Positions 27,144 to 36,468 of a stretch of DNA of 64,000 bases are shown here, one piece after another. The notes beneath the pieces are model-generated. The model saw nothing but the letters and a program-made list of their open reading frames with translations, was not told the DNA's origin and did no database searches. Position 1 is the first letter of the stretch. The number at the start of each line of letters is the position of its first letter. This DNA is from Verrucomicrobiia bacterium (GTDB lineage: Bacteria; Verrucomicrobiota; Verrucomicrobiia; Opitutales; Cerasicoccaceae): positions 558,001 through 622,000 of the forward strand of contig JAUIHT010000001.1 in assembly GCA_030432235.1 (NCBI GenBank), written 5' to 3'. Position numbers and translations under genes: made by a program.

Positions 27144-28517
27144 TCACAGTGCTTCTTCGCCGGGGTCGGAGAGGAGTTGACCGCGTTGTTCCTGCTCCGC
27201 GAAAACAATCTCCGGCTCGGCCTCACCGACCGCTTTCATGCATGAAATGAGCCTTTGACGCATGCGCTTGATGACAGGAAGGTGGCCTTCGCTGTCGATC
27301 AGGTTATGCAATTCGTAGGGGTCGACCTCGAGATCGTACAGGTAAGTTTCGTAATAACGCTTGGCCGTGCCCTTGTCCTCATTCCAGTCGTCGCGGGACT
27401 TGGTTTCGATGGCGTACTTCCAGCGTTGGGTACGAATGCCACGGGCTATTTGCTCTTCGCTGGTCTGGAAGAAAGCCTCCTCGGGCCAGCCCTCGCGTTC
27501 ACCGCGGGTCAGGGGCAGAATGGAGCGCCCCTGCATGGTGTCGGGGACCTCCAACCCGGCGGCGTCGAGGAGGCTCGGAGGGAGGTCGACCAGGCTGATC
27601 TGTTCCTCGAGGCGTCCGCCGTTGGTGAACCCGGGGCCCCAGAAGGCCGTGGGCACATGGACGGAAGCATCATGAACGCTGCGTTTGTATTCGCGGTTGC
27701 GCGTCTTGAAGTGCGAGCCGTGGTCGGAGGTAAACATCACGATGGTGTCGTCCTCCAGCCCGAGGCTTTTCAAGGTGTCCTGAAGGCGGCCCAAAGCGTC
27801 GTCGAGGCGTTTGATCATGCCATAGTAGCCGGGAAGATGCTGGGCGGAGGTGCCACCGAGGGCCTGCAGGTCGGGTGGTGTGTAACGTCCCACGTAAGGC
27901 TGGGTCAACCCGTCCGGGGCAGGATAGCTGTCGGCATTGTTCTGGTGATGTGGCTCCAGGTAGGAGATGAAGAGGAAGAAAGGGTCCTCCTGGTGTTCGT
28001 CGATGTAGCGGATGGCCGCATCGGTCAGGGCATCGACGCGGTAGCCGGGCAGCTTGACTGGCTTGTCCTCGGTATCCCACATGCGTGTATCGTAAGGGCG
28101 CGAGGACATCTCCAGAACGTCGGCTCCAAGCCAGTAGTCGTACCCGCCGCGCAGGTGCTTGGCCACGCCGATGTCGCGATAGCCCGGCCCGGCCAGGTGC
28201 CATTTGCCGATATAGCCGGTCTGGTAACCGGCCTTTCCGAAGCATTTGGCCAGGGTGACGGCATCCTCGCGCAGGGCGATGCCATTACGCACGACACCGG
28301 TGGTGGTGGCGTACTGGCCGGTCTGCAGGCAGGAGCGTGCCGGGCCGCAGACGGGCTGGCAGGTAATGGAGTTGGCGACAAAGGTCCCGCGGCTGGCAAG
28401 TCGGTCGAAGTGCGGGGTCAGGCCCAGTGGATTGCCGTGGAGGCCCACGGTATCCCAGCGTTGCTGATCAGTGAAGAAGACGACGACATTCGGCTTGCGA
28501 GCGGGTTTTGAACTCAT
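27144..28517 (-). CDS. sulfatase without signal peptide
   Basis: S1 sulfatase, 457 residues. It starts with MSSKPARKPNVVVFFTDQQR, so no export signal. The formylglycine Cys is C57 in PVCGPARSCLQTG (CxPxR). Further motifs are GYIGKWHLAGPG, FFLFISYLEPHHQN and IVMFTSDHGSHFKTRN. The TDQQR metal-site variant groups it with heparan- or N-acetylglucosamine-sulfatase-like and choline-sulfatase-like members, but the substrate cannot be read from sequence. The start codon overlaps the stop of the upstream sulfatase by four bases (ATGA), so the two are translationally coupled although only the first is exported. Confidence 0.92.
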   Translation of the reverse strand: MSSKPARKPNVVVFFTDQQRWDTVGLHGNPLGLTPHFDRLASRGTFVANSITCQPVCGPARSCLQTGQYATTTGVVRNGIALREDAVTLAKCFGKAGYQTGYIGKWHLAGPGYRDIGVAKHLRGGYDYWLGADVLEMSSRPYDTRMWDTEDKPVKLPGYRVDALTDAAIRYIDEHQEDPFFLFISYLEPHHQNNADSYPAPDGLTQPYVGRYTPPDLQALGGTSAQHLPGYYGMIKRLDDALGRLQDTLKSLGLEDDTIVMFTSDHGSHFKTRNREYKRSVHDASVHVPTAFWGPGFTNGGRLEEQISLVDLPPSLLDAAGLEVPDTMQGRSILPLTRGEREGWPEEAFFQTSEEQIARGIRTQRWKYAIETKSRDDWNEDKGTAKRYYETYLYDLEVDPYELHNLIDSEGHLPVIKRMRQRLISCMKAVGEAEPEIVFAEQEQRGQLLSDPGEEAL

Positions 28518-29824
28518 GATTTTTTCATCGATTCGAGGACCTTGGCCAAGGCGTCATGGTTGGCTTGCGCTTCAGGGCTCAGGTCTCCGGTGAGGGGTTC
28601 TTTTTCCAAGGTATCTTCCGAAACATGATAGAAAGATCCATCGCGGTAAAGTTTCCAATCGTGATTGCGGGCAAATTCTCTGGATTCACCGGTTTTCTCC
28701 GCCGGCTTGTCCTGGTACCAGCAGTACACCCAGTCACGCGTAGGACCGTCGTTTTTGCCCTGAATATGTGAGGCCAGGCTGACGCCATCGATGACGCGAT
28801 CCTGCGGCACGGGGATGCCCGCGAGGTCGCAGAGGGTGGGCAGGAAGTCGGAAAAATCCACCAGGCGGTTGGAGACGACACCGGCGGGCGTGTGCCCGGG
28901 CCAATAGACGACCAGGGGCACATGGGTGCCAGCATCGAGCATCGTGTCTTTGCCTCCCTGGATCGTGGAGCCGTCCTTCATTTTTGTTATAATTCGCTTG
29001 TGGGTGCCATTGTCGCCGGTGAAGATAATGAGGGTGTCCTCGGCCAGCCCGAGCTTTTCGACTTCCTTGGCGAACTGGCCGACTATCTTGTCCATGTATT
29101 CGACCATGGGGCCAAAGTTTCTGGAAGGTCCGGCGCCTTTTGCCTGAGCGCGCTTATCGGGACTGTCCTTCCATAAATCGGTGTCCGGTGTAGGGGTGAA
29201 AGGGGCGTGAACCAGGGCCATGGGAAAGTAGAGAAAGAAGGGCTCATCCTTGTGCCGCTTCATGAAGTCGATGAGGAAGTTGCTGTAAATGTCCGGCCCG
29301 TAGTCGTCGTTGGAGTACTGTTTAACTTCTCCGTTTTGTTCGATTAGGGGAGCGGCGTAGCGCTCACCGCGGCCGGTCAGTTGCCAAAGGCAGTACTCGT
29401 CGAAGCCGAAGTGATAGGGGCGTTCCTTGCCGTCCATGCCGGGCGGGTCCAGGCGTTTGCTATTGAGCTGCCATTTCCCTGCGATGGCGGTAGCGTAGCC
29501 GGCCTTTTTCAACAGGTTGGCGAAGGTGATCTCCTCGACGTCCAGATAGCCGAAGGTTTTATAATTACGGTTGTTGTAGCGGCCGGTCATGATCTGCACG
29601 CGCGAGGGGGTACAGAGTGGCTGCGAATAGGCGTGGGTGAAACGCATGCCTTCCTCGGCCAGGTGGTCGATTTCCGGCGTCTCATAGGTGCTGCCGTAGC
29701 AGCCGATGCCCTCGACGCCGATGTCGTCGGCCATGATGAGGATGATGTTTGGCTTGTCGCGGCCGCAGAGAACGGCGGTCAGCGCGAGCATAGTCAGGGT
29801 GAGACTTTGGGGGAGTCTGAGCAT
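28514..29824 (-). CDS. secreted sulfatase
   Basis: S1 sulfatase, 436 residues from the start at 29824, which opens a signal peptide (MLRLPQSLTLTMLALTAVLC); the longer frame to 29920 adds 32 residues without domain features. The metal site is NIILIMADDIGVEGIGCYG. The formylglycine Cys is C71 in LCTPSRVQIMTG. AIAGKWQLNS, FFLYFPMALVHAPF and LIIFTGDNGTHK follow. It is the first gene of a two-sulfatase operon (4-bp overlap with the next). A signal peptide here and none in its partner suggests one desulfation step outside and one inside the cytoplasm. Confidence 0.92.
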   Translation of the reverse strand: MLRLPQSLTLTMLALTAVLCGRDKPNIILIMADDIGVEGIGCYGSTYETPEIDHLAEEGMRFTHAYSQPLCTPSRVQIMTGRYNNRNYKTFGYLDVEEITFANLLKKAGYATAIAGKWQLNSKRLDPPGMDGKERPYHFGFDEYCLWQLTGRGERYAAPLIEQNGEVKQYSNDDYGPDIYSNFLIDFMKRHKDEPFFLYFPMALVHAPFTPTPDTDLWKDSPDKRAQAKGAGPSRNFGPMVEYMDKIVGQFAKEVEKLGLAEDTLIIFTGDNGTHKRIITKMKDGSTIQGGKDTMLDAGTHVPLVVYWPGHTPAGVVSNRLVDFSDFLPTLCDLAGIPVPQDRVIDGVSLASHIQGKNDGPTRDWVYCWYQDKPAEKTGESREFARNHDWKLYRDGSFYHVSEDTLEKEPLTGDLSPEAQANHDALAKVLESMKKS

Positions 29825-29968
29825 ATTGAAGGTAAGCTGAGATGGATGGATTACTGTTTCAGATTTTGGCTTCGAGAATAGATAACAATTTTCCGCAATC
29901 CGTTGTTTCACGAAAATCACATTTGTTTCGCTCGCTGCCTATACGATTGAGTTGAGTGCCAAACTGGA

Positions 29969-29985
29969 GTCGGTTTTGTTATATT
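29969..29985 (+). promoter_or_regulatory. promoter-like element before the six-hairpin glycosidase gene
   Basis: GTCGGTTTTGTTATATT, with TGCCAA 12 bases upstream (29957-29962, at a -35-like distance). It lies 63 bp before the start codon at 30049, the same distance as at the PEP-CTERM genes. Confidence 0.5.
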
Positions 29986-30048
29986 TATCGCGGATATAAA
30001 AAAACGACAGGACTTGCCGTTACCAGCGAATTGGCGATGCTAGTTAAT

Positions 30049-32202
30049 ATGTCTGACCCCTTTGAACGATTGCTTGCACCGGCCTACGCATCCGACCCTC
30101 GCCCGTATTTCCCTATGCTCCTTGGCAACGGAGCAGACAGCGTGCTGATTGGTTACAATGGCTCCATGGGTGGCGGTGGTTCCCACGAGCAGTTTGGCTA
30201 TGATAACGCCGTGCAGGCCGGCTGGTACAAGGCAGACCGCCGCGGGGCCAAAACCAACCGCCTGATGAACCTGTTGCAGGCCGGATATGTCGTATTGAAG
30301 GGAGTTCGAGCCCAGGGCGTGGATCGTGTCGACCAACGCTTCGACGCAGTCAAGGCCTTGCTCCACACGAAATGCCGTATTTGCGGTTCCATCCAGGTGG
30401 ACGTCACCACTTTTGTGACCAAAGACCACCGACTGGTTCACCGGTTTAAGGTGAAGGCGCCGGAGACGGACACCCATCTGCAATTTTATATCAAGCCGCC
30501 GGACTTCTGGTGGCTCTATGCCGACTTGCCCGACAAAGTAACGCTTCACACGCGCCCGACTCGTCACGGTGGCAAAGCGGCGTTGAAGTTTTCCGTCGAA
30601 GCGCCCGAGCTTGATACGATGAAGGGCCTGCTGGTGACCGACGCGCCCGGCGCCAAGGCGGTGACCTGCTTTTCGCGTTCTCCGGGGCTGGACATACCGG
30701 TGCGCGGCACGGTTGAGTTTGCTGTCGCGGTGGAGCTGACTGACGCCGAGGACCGCCAAGCCAAGCCGTCCCTGCTCACGTCGCGCAAGCCATTCGATTA
30801 CAAACAAACCCTGGCCGATCACGTGGCTGAGTGGAAGCACTTCGACGCGCAGGGTGGGGTGACGCTGTCCAATGCGTACTACGATGAGCTCTACCGGGCC
30901 AGCCTGCACACCTTGCGCGCGCAGCAGCACCCCCACGGTAGCGTCAGCGTAGGCAGCTATCCGCTCATGTGGTACAGCGGCCATCAGCCTTTCGATGCTA
31001 TTTTTCCGCATGCCGCCTTTCTGGGCGCCAACCGCCTGACGGAGGGCCGCGGCATTACGGACATCAACCGCCTCGCTTTGCCCAAGCTGAAGAAGCTGGC
31101 CGCCGATGTGGGGTTGCCGGGCTTTGTCTGCCCCGGGGACATCACGCATAACGGCGATGCCGTCGGTAAGCTGCCGGCGGACAAGGCGAAGCGTCGCGAG
31201 GCTTTCCTGACGCTCAAGCTTTTCCTGACTGCGTTCATGGGGGCGCAGGCCTGGAACCTGTATCGCTTCACCGGGAGACGCGCCGACCTAGAGGAAAACT
31301 GGGAGCTCTTGGTGGAAGCGGCGAACTTCCTTTGCGGCTCCTGCATCCGCGAGTTCAAGGACCACGCGGAAATCATCCCCAGCAGCGCGCCCAACGGCAA
31401 GGAGCGCGTCAAGGGCAAGTCCGTGCACTTTCCGAATCCGCTGCGCTCCGTCGTGGTCACTTTGATGGTGCTGGAGGGTTTGGTCGAAGGATCAAAAATT
31501 CTGGGCAGGGAAGCTCGCCCCGAGTGGGCGCGTCTGCATCGCAAGCTGCTCGCCGGCATCGAGACCAATCGTATCGAGGGTGTGCTGCGTGCGTCGCGCA
31601 GCCCCAAGGCCATCCCGAATATCAACATGAGCGTGGCCGGCATTTACAGTAACTGCTTCCTGGAGCGAAAGACGCTGCTGCAAGGTCAGTTCAAGCTCCT
31701 GCTCGGCCCGGATGGCCTGTTTCGTTGGGAGGACCACGGCTACACCGTCGTGCCCTGGATGCATTTCAATGCCAGTGCGGCGCTCTCTCGCATCGGCCAT
31801 AAGGATGCCGCCAAGCAGCTTGAGGTCGGTGCCCGCTTCACCACGACCTTGGGCGCGTTCCCTGAAGGCGTGCGGCCCGACGGCGTCTATTGGAAAACAT
31901 GGTACCCGAGCCCACACGGGTCCTTCGTTAACGCCATCCACCGCCTGCTGGTCAACGAAACGCCTGGGCGCATCGAGCTCTTTGCGGGCCTGCCGGAGTC
32001 CTGGGGCGATGCCACCTTCAGCAATCTTCGCGTGCCGCCGGGCTTCCTTGTTAGCGGTTCACGCAAGAAGGGAAAAGTGCGCGTGAAGCTGACCAACGAC
32101 GGTGATTTCGAGCAGACGGTTACGGTGGTGCTCCATGGTGCTACCAAGCTGAAGCAGAAGGTGTCTTTGGGGCCGGGCAAATCGATTTCTCTGAAGGCAT
32201 GA
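30049..32202 (+). CDS. six-hairpin glycosidase-like protein
   Basis: About 717 residues from ATG 30049 (a near in-frame ATG at 30037 is possible; the GTG at 29956 is not convincing). There is no signal peptide. The N-terminal 270 residues are beta-rich and include GYNGSMGGGGSHEQFG. The rest is helical with WYSGHQPFDAIFPHAAFLGA, FMGAQAWNLYRFTGRRADLE, IIPSSAPNGKERVKG and LFRWEDHGYTVVPWMHFNAS, the pattern of an (alpha/alpha)6 barrel, and a small C-terminal beta-domain. This layout is shared by families such as GH95 and GH65, but no family signature is clear enough to name. The gene overlaps the next sulfatase by four bases, so it probably acts on a desulfated or sulfated oligosaccharide in the cytoplasm. 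Confidence 0.6.
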   Translation: MSDPFERLLAPAYASDPRPYFPMLLGNGADSVLIGYNGSMGGGGSHEQFGYDNAVQAGWYKADRRGAKTNRLMNLLQAGYVVLKGVRAQGVDRVDQRFDAVKALLHTKCRICGSIQVDVTTFVTKDHRLVHRFKVKAPETDTHLQFYIKPPDFWWLYADLPDKVTLHTRPTRHGGKAALKFSVEAPELDTMKGLLVTDAPGAKAVTCFSRSPGLDIPVRGTVEFAVAVELTDAEDRQAKPSLLTSRKPFDYKQTLADHVAEWKHFDAQGGVTLSNAYYDELYRASLHTLRAQQHPHGSVSVGSYPLMWYSGHQPFDAIFPHAAFLGANRLTEGRGITDINRLALPKLKKLAADVGLPGFVCPGDITHNGDAVGKLPADKAKRREAFLTLKLFLTAFMGAQAWNLYRFTGRRADLEENWELLVEAANFLCGSCIREFKDHAEIIPSSAPNGKERVKGKSVHFPNPLRSVVVTLMVLEGLVEGSKILGREARPEWARLHRKLLAGIETNRIEGVLRASRSPKAIPNINMSVAGIYSNCFLERKTLLQGQFKLLLGPDGLFRWEDHGYTVVPWMHFNASAALSRIGHKDAAKQLEVGARFTTTLGAFPEGVRPDGVYWKTWYPSPHGSFVNAIHRLLVNETPGRIELFAGLPESWGDATFSNLRVPPGFLVSGSRKKGKVRVKLTNDGDFEQTVTVVLHGATKLKQKVSLGPGKSISLKA

Positions 32203-33701
32203 TGAGTGCTCCCAGGCAGAACATACTCTTTATCTTTACCGACCAGATGCGGGCCGACTGTATGGGCTGCGCCGGGCACCCGGTGGTGAAGACGCCGCAC
32301 ATCGATCGTCTGGCCGCCGAAGGCATCCTGTTTGAACAGACTTACACAACGAGTCCCATCTGTGTGCCTGCCCGCACCAGTCTGGTGACCGAGCGCTACC
32401 CGCATCAGAACGGCGTGCCGGGTAACGGCTGGACTGTCTGGCCCGAGGCGCCGAGTTACCTCCGCCAGTTGCGCGATACCGGTTATCACACGGCCAACTG
32501 GGGCAAGCTGCACTTCGCTTCCCGGGATGACATCGACCACTTCGCCACTGTGCCGCTTTACCAGGCCCTCGGCCTTCAGGAGCCCCACGAGTGCGGCGGC
32601 AAATTTGCCCAGGCCCGTCTCAAGGACAATCCCTACCTGCGGCATTTGCGCGACAAGGGGCTGTACGAAAACTTTGTGTGCAATCTCCAGAGCCGGGTGG
32701 ACCGCAGTGTCGCCAAAGGCGGTCACTGTACGACGCCCTTCGGCCATGGTCCGTCCGTACTTGAGGAGGTGGATCACATCGACGCCTGGATCATGGACCA
32801 CGCCAACGCCTGGCTGCGCGACAACGCGCAGGCACCGTTTTATTTCCAGGTGGGCCCCGAGGGGCCGCACGATCCCTACGACCCGCCGGAGCGATGGGCT
32901 GCTCTATACGATGGCATGGATATGCCGCCGGTCATCGATGCCGTGCCGCCGGGTGAGACCAATCAGACGCGTCGTGCCCGCGAGCACCTCAGCCCGGAGG
33001 TCATTGCGGAGAACCAGCGCCAGTACTACGGCAACATCAGCCTGATCGACGATCGCGTGGGTCGGCTCATGGACACGTTGCGTGAGAAGGGCTTGCTCGA
33101 AAACACCTGGGTGATCTTTTCCAGCGATCATGGCGACCACATGGGCGACTTCGGCTTGTTCATGAAGGTTACCTTCTACGATTGCAGCGCGCGCATTCCG
33201 TTGGTCATACGTCCGCCCGACTGCCTTTCTGGCGCGCCACGCGGAGAGGTGTCGAGTGCCCTCGTATCGCTCATCGATCTGGCCACCACCATGACGGACA
33301 TTGCCGGGGCCGAGCCCACGCCGGGTGGCCAAGGGCGTTCGCTTCTGCCCATGTTATCCGGACGCCAACCGCTTGCGGAACACCGTGACTGCCTCTTCAG
33401 CGAAATTGGCCCCCGGCGGATGATCCTCACTCGGGAGTGGAAGCTGGTCGTCAACATCGAGTCCGGCGAAGTCATCCGCCTGACTCATCGCATCGACGAC
33501 CCGGAGGAGTTGCGCAATCTCAAGGACGACGCCGAAACGGTCGCGCGCCTGCGACGCGAGGTTGAAGCACCTTTCCTGGAAAGCTCCCCGGTGGACATGC
33601 CCCCGGCTTGGGAAAAGGTCTTTGCTTTTAAGGAATGGCCGCGCAATCCAGTCATGGATTGGCAACGTGGTGAGCTGGATGCCCTGATCAAGCCTTCGTG
33701 A
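32199..33701 (+). CDS. sulfatase without signal peptide
   Basis: S1 sulfatase, 500 residues. It opens with MMSAPRQNILFIFTDQMRAD, so it is not exported by a Sec signal. The formylglycine Cys is C55 in PICVPARTSLVTE. NWGKLHFASRDD replaces the more common GKWH block, and WVIFSSDHGDHMGDFGLF follows. The start overlaps the glycosidase stop (ATGA), giving a coupled two-gene operon. The last 14 bp overlap the end of the convergent beta-propeller gene. Confidence 0.92.
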   Translation: MMSAPRQNILFIFTDQMRADCMGCAGHPVVKTPHIDRLAAEGILFEQTYTTSPICVPARTSLVTERYPHQNGVPGNGWTVWPEAPSYLRQLRDTGYHTANWGKLHFASRDDIDHFATVPLYQALGLQEPHECGGKFAQARLKDNPYLRHLRDKGLYENFVCNLQSRVDRSVAKGGHCTTPFGHGPSVLEEVDHIDAWIMDHANAWLRDNAQAPFYFQVGPEGPHDPYDPPERWAALYDGMDMPPVIDAVPPGETNQTRRAREHLSPEVIAENQRQYYGNISLIDDRVGRLMDTLREKGLLENTWVIFSSDHGDHMGDFGLFMKVTFYDCSARIPLVIRPPDCLSGAPRGEVSSALVSLIDLATTMTDIAGAEPTPGGQGRSLLPMLSGRQPLAEHRDCLFSEIGPRRMILTREWKLVVNIESGEVIRLTHRIDDPEELRNLKDDAETVARLRREVEAPFLESSPVDMPPAWEKVFAFKEWPRNPVMDWQRGELDALIKPS

Positions 33702-34848
33702 TGTCGCTGACATCCAGCGTATAGAGGCGGCGTTCGCCTTCGTGGACGGAGTCGAAGCACACCTGGCTACCGTCGCGATTCCAACGCGGATGCAGGTCGC
33801 AGCGGATTTGCCAGTCGCTCACCGGCGGGGACAGGTACTTGCCCAGCGGCACCAGAGTCTCCGTCTCAGTGTCGAAAAGCATGAGGGTGCGCATGTGGTT
33901 GGCGTCCGGGTAGGTGTCGGTCATGAGCCAGCGCCGATCGGGAGCGTAAGAGCAGTGACCGTCACACCAGAAGGTGTTCGCGCCCACTTTTTCATAACGC
34001 ATGGCTTCGGTGTCGTAATAGTAATACGCATCGCCTTCGCGTTCACCCGCCCAGCCGATGAGGTGCGTCTCGTCGCGCCAGTCGTAGTGCGAGAATAGCC
34101 CAGGGCCGCTGTGGATGCGGATGTCGCTGCCGTCCGGGTTGGCGGTGACCAGGCGCGTAAGCCCGACTTCATCCTCCGGCTGTTTGTAGCGGTGAAGGAA
34201 GGCCACGCGGCTGCCCTCGGGGCTGACCTGCACGTGGTTGAAGCGGTGCTTGGCCCCGTCCATATCCGGGGTGCGTTGCATGGATGCGACTTCCGCGACG
34301 GACAGGATGAGCCGGCTTTCGCCGGACGCGATGTCGATGGCATACAGGCCATCCCCTGCGGGTTCTTTTTCGTTCGCGAACGGATCTGGTACGCCAGGAT
34401 AACCGTAGCCCGGGCGGTCGTCCTGCAGTCTGGAAAAGCTGACCGAGTAGGCATTTTTGCCCTGAAGATCGGCTGTGTAAAACGGAAGCGGAAGTGTACG
34501 AATCTTACCTGTCTGGACTTCCAGGATTCGGCTCACGAAACGTCCTTCCTCGAGGTCGTTGAAAGCAATATAGCGGTTCGGTTCGGGCTCCAGCCAGCGG
34601 AGCATGCAGCCCTGCTGCCAGTTCCATGCATGGGTGTGCGCGAGCGGCTCCCAGCGATTGTCGTTGGCGAGATCGATCAGGCCGATTTCAAGTTGGTCGT
34701 GCTCAGTCGGCGGACGGTCCATGAAGCTAGATTTCATGGCCAATAGCCACTGTCCATCATGGTTCCAGGGACACTTTTCATAGTAGCCGAAAAAGGCGTA
34801 CCCCGGCGTTTTTGTCAGGGCAATCGGGCGGGCCAGGGTATTCTTCAT
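33688..34848 (-). CDS. beta-propeller protein, oligogalacturonate-lyase-like
   Basis: 386 residues without signal peptide. Repeated blade-like blocks end in strand motifs followed by polar turns: YYEKCPWNHDGQWLLAM, HRFNHVQVSPEGSRVAFLHR, DGHCSYAPDRRWLMTDTYPD and CDLHPRWNRDGSQVCFDSVH. This His- and Trp-rich propeller pattern resembles the PL22 oligogalacturonate lyases and TolB-type propellers. The His residues of the blades are where PL22 enzymes bind metal and substrate, but the assignment is not certain. Its place among sulfatases and glycosidases suggests a cytoplasmic step on an unsaturated or acidic oligosaccharide. It converges on the sulfatase with a 14-bp overlap. Confidence 0.5.
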   Translation of the reverse strand: MKNTLARPIALTKTPGYAFFGYYEKCPWNHDGQWLLAMKSSFMDRPPTEHDQLEIGLIDLANDNRWEPLAHTHAWNWQQGCMLRWLEPEPNRYIAFNDLEEGRFVSRILEVQTGKIRTLPLPFYTADLQGKNAYSVSFSRLQDDRPGYGYPGVPDPFANEKEPAGDGLYAIDIASGESRLILSVAEVASMQRTPDMDGAKHRFNHVQVSPEGSRVAFLHRYKQPEDEVGLTRLVTANPDGSDIRIHSGPGLFSHYDWRDETHLIGWAGEREGDAYYYYDTEAMRYEKVGANTFWCDGHCSYAPDRRWLMTDTYPDANHMRTLMLFDTETETLVPLGKYLSPPVSDWQIRCDLHPRWNRDGSQVCFDSVHEGERRLYTLDVSDITKA

Positions 34849-35047
34849 TTACATATAAAATTGACTGATTTGGGTCCGTGGCAAGGTGCGCGATTGGCAC
34901 ATTTCAGACATCCATGGTACTTGTTGCCGTATTTTTGCTCCTACAGGCCCGGCGCAATGAAAATTAGTATCGAGACAAACCGGATTTTAGCACATAACTG
35001 TCTTTTTCAAAGCCTTCCACAGGCTCAACTTTTTGCCCCGATTTTAG

Positions 35048-36370
35048 ATGAGTAAGAAGAAACGTTATGCCATTATTGGAACCGGCAGCCGAGCTGTCAT
35101 GTACCGGACCGCGATACTGGGGGACCATCAGTCTCAATCCGAGCTCGTGGCGCTGTGTGACAGCAATCCGTTGCGCATGAAAGCGTGGTCCGACGAGGCC
35201 AAAATACAGCCTGCCTTTTATGCGCCCGATGCCTTTGAGGAAATGCTGACCAAGGAGAAGGTCGACTGTGTCATCGTGACCAGTATCGACCGCACGCATC
35301 ACCGGTATATCTGCCGCGCTTTGGAGCTGGGCTGTGACGTCATCAGCGAGAAGCCCATGACGACTACGGCGGAGCGCTGTAACCAGATACTGGATTGTGC
35401 AGCCCAGTCGGACAAGAGCCTCACCATTGCCTTTAACTACCGTTTTGCGCCTCGCAACCAGCGGGTCAAAGAGCTGCTCATGAATGGTGCTATCGGCAGG
35501 GTCGTCTCCGTGCACTTCGAATGGATGCTGGATACTATCCATGGGGCGGACTACTTCCGGCGTTGGCACCGGGACAAGCGCAACAGCGGCGGCCTGCTCG
35601 TGCATAAGTCGACGCACCACTTTGATTTGGTGAACTGGTGGCTCGGCACGGTTCCCGCCACCGTCTATGCCCAGGGCGGCTTGAAATTCTATGGTCGTGA
35701 AAACGCCGAGGAGCGTGGACTCAATGGCTTTTACCAGCGGGCGCACGGCTCCGTCAGTGCCAAGAGCGACCCCTTTGCCCTTAAGTGGGAAGATTCCGAG
35801 TGGAACCGAAAAATGTACCTCGAGGCCGAGGCCGCCGATGGTTACCAGCGGGACCAGTCCGTCTTCGGGGACGGTATCTCCATCGAGGATGACCTTTCGG
35901 TTATCGTCGGCTACGAAAGCGGCGCGAACATGACTTACCACCTCAACGCCTATGCCCCTTGGGAGGGTTACCGCATCTCTTTCAACGGCACCGAGGGTCG
36001 CCTGCAATTTGACGTCACCGAGCGTGCTTATGTCAGTGGCGCCGATGGTGACCACAACTTCACTCGCAACGTCAAGGGGTCGGCCGAACACGAAGTTTCC
36101 GAGCCATGCTCCATCCTGGTGCAGCGCCACTGGAAGAAGCCGGTCAAAGTTGAAGTCCCACAGGTCAATGGTGGCGGCCATGGCGGCGCGGACCGGATTC
36201 TCTTGCAGTACCTTTTCGACAAACCCGCTTCCGATCCCCTTGGGCTCAGCGCCGGTGTGCGCGATGGCGCTTATTCCATCCTGACGGGCATTGCCGGCAA
36301 CCAGTCGATCAATACCGGACTGCCGGTGAAGATCAGCGATCTGGTTTGCCCGATGCACTTGAAAGGATAA
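35048..36370 (+). CDS. Gfo/Idh/MocA-family oxidoreductase
   Basis: NAD(P)-dependent sugar oxidoreductase family, 440 residues, no signal peptide. The Rossmann fold starts at once (KKRYAIIGTGSRAVMYRTAI). SEKPMTTTAERCNQIL holds the conserved EKP lysine. The C-terminal domain shows FNYRFAPRNQRVKELL, GGLLVHKSTHHFDLVNWWLG, with HHFD as the usual active-site block. It probably converts a sugar or uronic acid released by the neighbouring enzymes; the exact substrate is not evident. It is transcribed toward the GH10 gene (98-bp gap) and divergent from the propeller gene. Confidence 0.92.
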   Translation: MSKKKRYAIIGTGSRAVMYRTAILGDHQSQSELVALCDSNPLRMKAWSDEAKIQPAFYAPDAFEEMLTKEKVDCVIVTSIDRTHHRYICRALELGCDVISEKPMTTTAERCNQILDCAAQSDKSLTIAFNYRFAPRNQRVKELLMNGAIGRVVSVHFEWMLDTIHGADYFRRWHRDKRNSGGLLVHKSTHHFDLVNWWLGTVPATVYAQGGLKFYGRENAEERGLNGFYQRAHGSVSAKSDPFALKWEDSEWNRKMYLEAEAADGYQRDQSVFGDGISIEDDLSVIVGYESGANMTYHLNAYAPWEGYRISFNGTEGRLQFDVTERAYVSGADGDHNFTRNVKGSAEHEVSEPCSILVQRHWKKPVKVEVPQVNGGGHGGADRILLQYLFDKPASDPLGLSAGVRDGAYSILTGIAGNQSINTGLPVKISDLVCPMHLKG

Positions 36371-36468
36371 GGCATCCGTACATAGTATTTTTCAGTTTTT
36401 CATGATGCTCATCTGAGTGACGCCGGGAAAGAGTGGAAAGCTGGCGCACGGAGCAGTATCTAAGGTTT

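Noticed and set aside
27255-28511. 418-codon open frame on the plus strand opposite a sulfatase
   Set aside because: The sulfatase on the other strand has all catalytic motifs; the plus-strand frame has none and no plausible promoter.
29956-30048. N-terminal extension of the six-hairpin protein from GTG 29956
   Set aside because: The added residues would overlap the promoter-like element at 29969-29985 and have no domain character.
34898-34940. Possible sigma-54 promoter before the oxidoreductase gene (TGGCAC and TGGTAC...TTGC)
   Set aside because: No TTGC follows TGGCAC at the right spacing, and the second candidate is two bases too short.
34964-36358. 464-codon open frame on the minus strand opposite the oxidoreductase gene
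   Set aside because: It mirrors a clear Gfo/Idh/MocA gene; no domain is visible and the low-complexity V/G/L-rich protein is typical of an antisense frame in GC-rich DNA.
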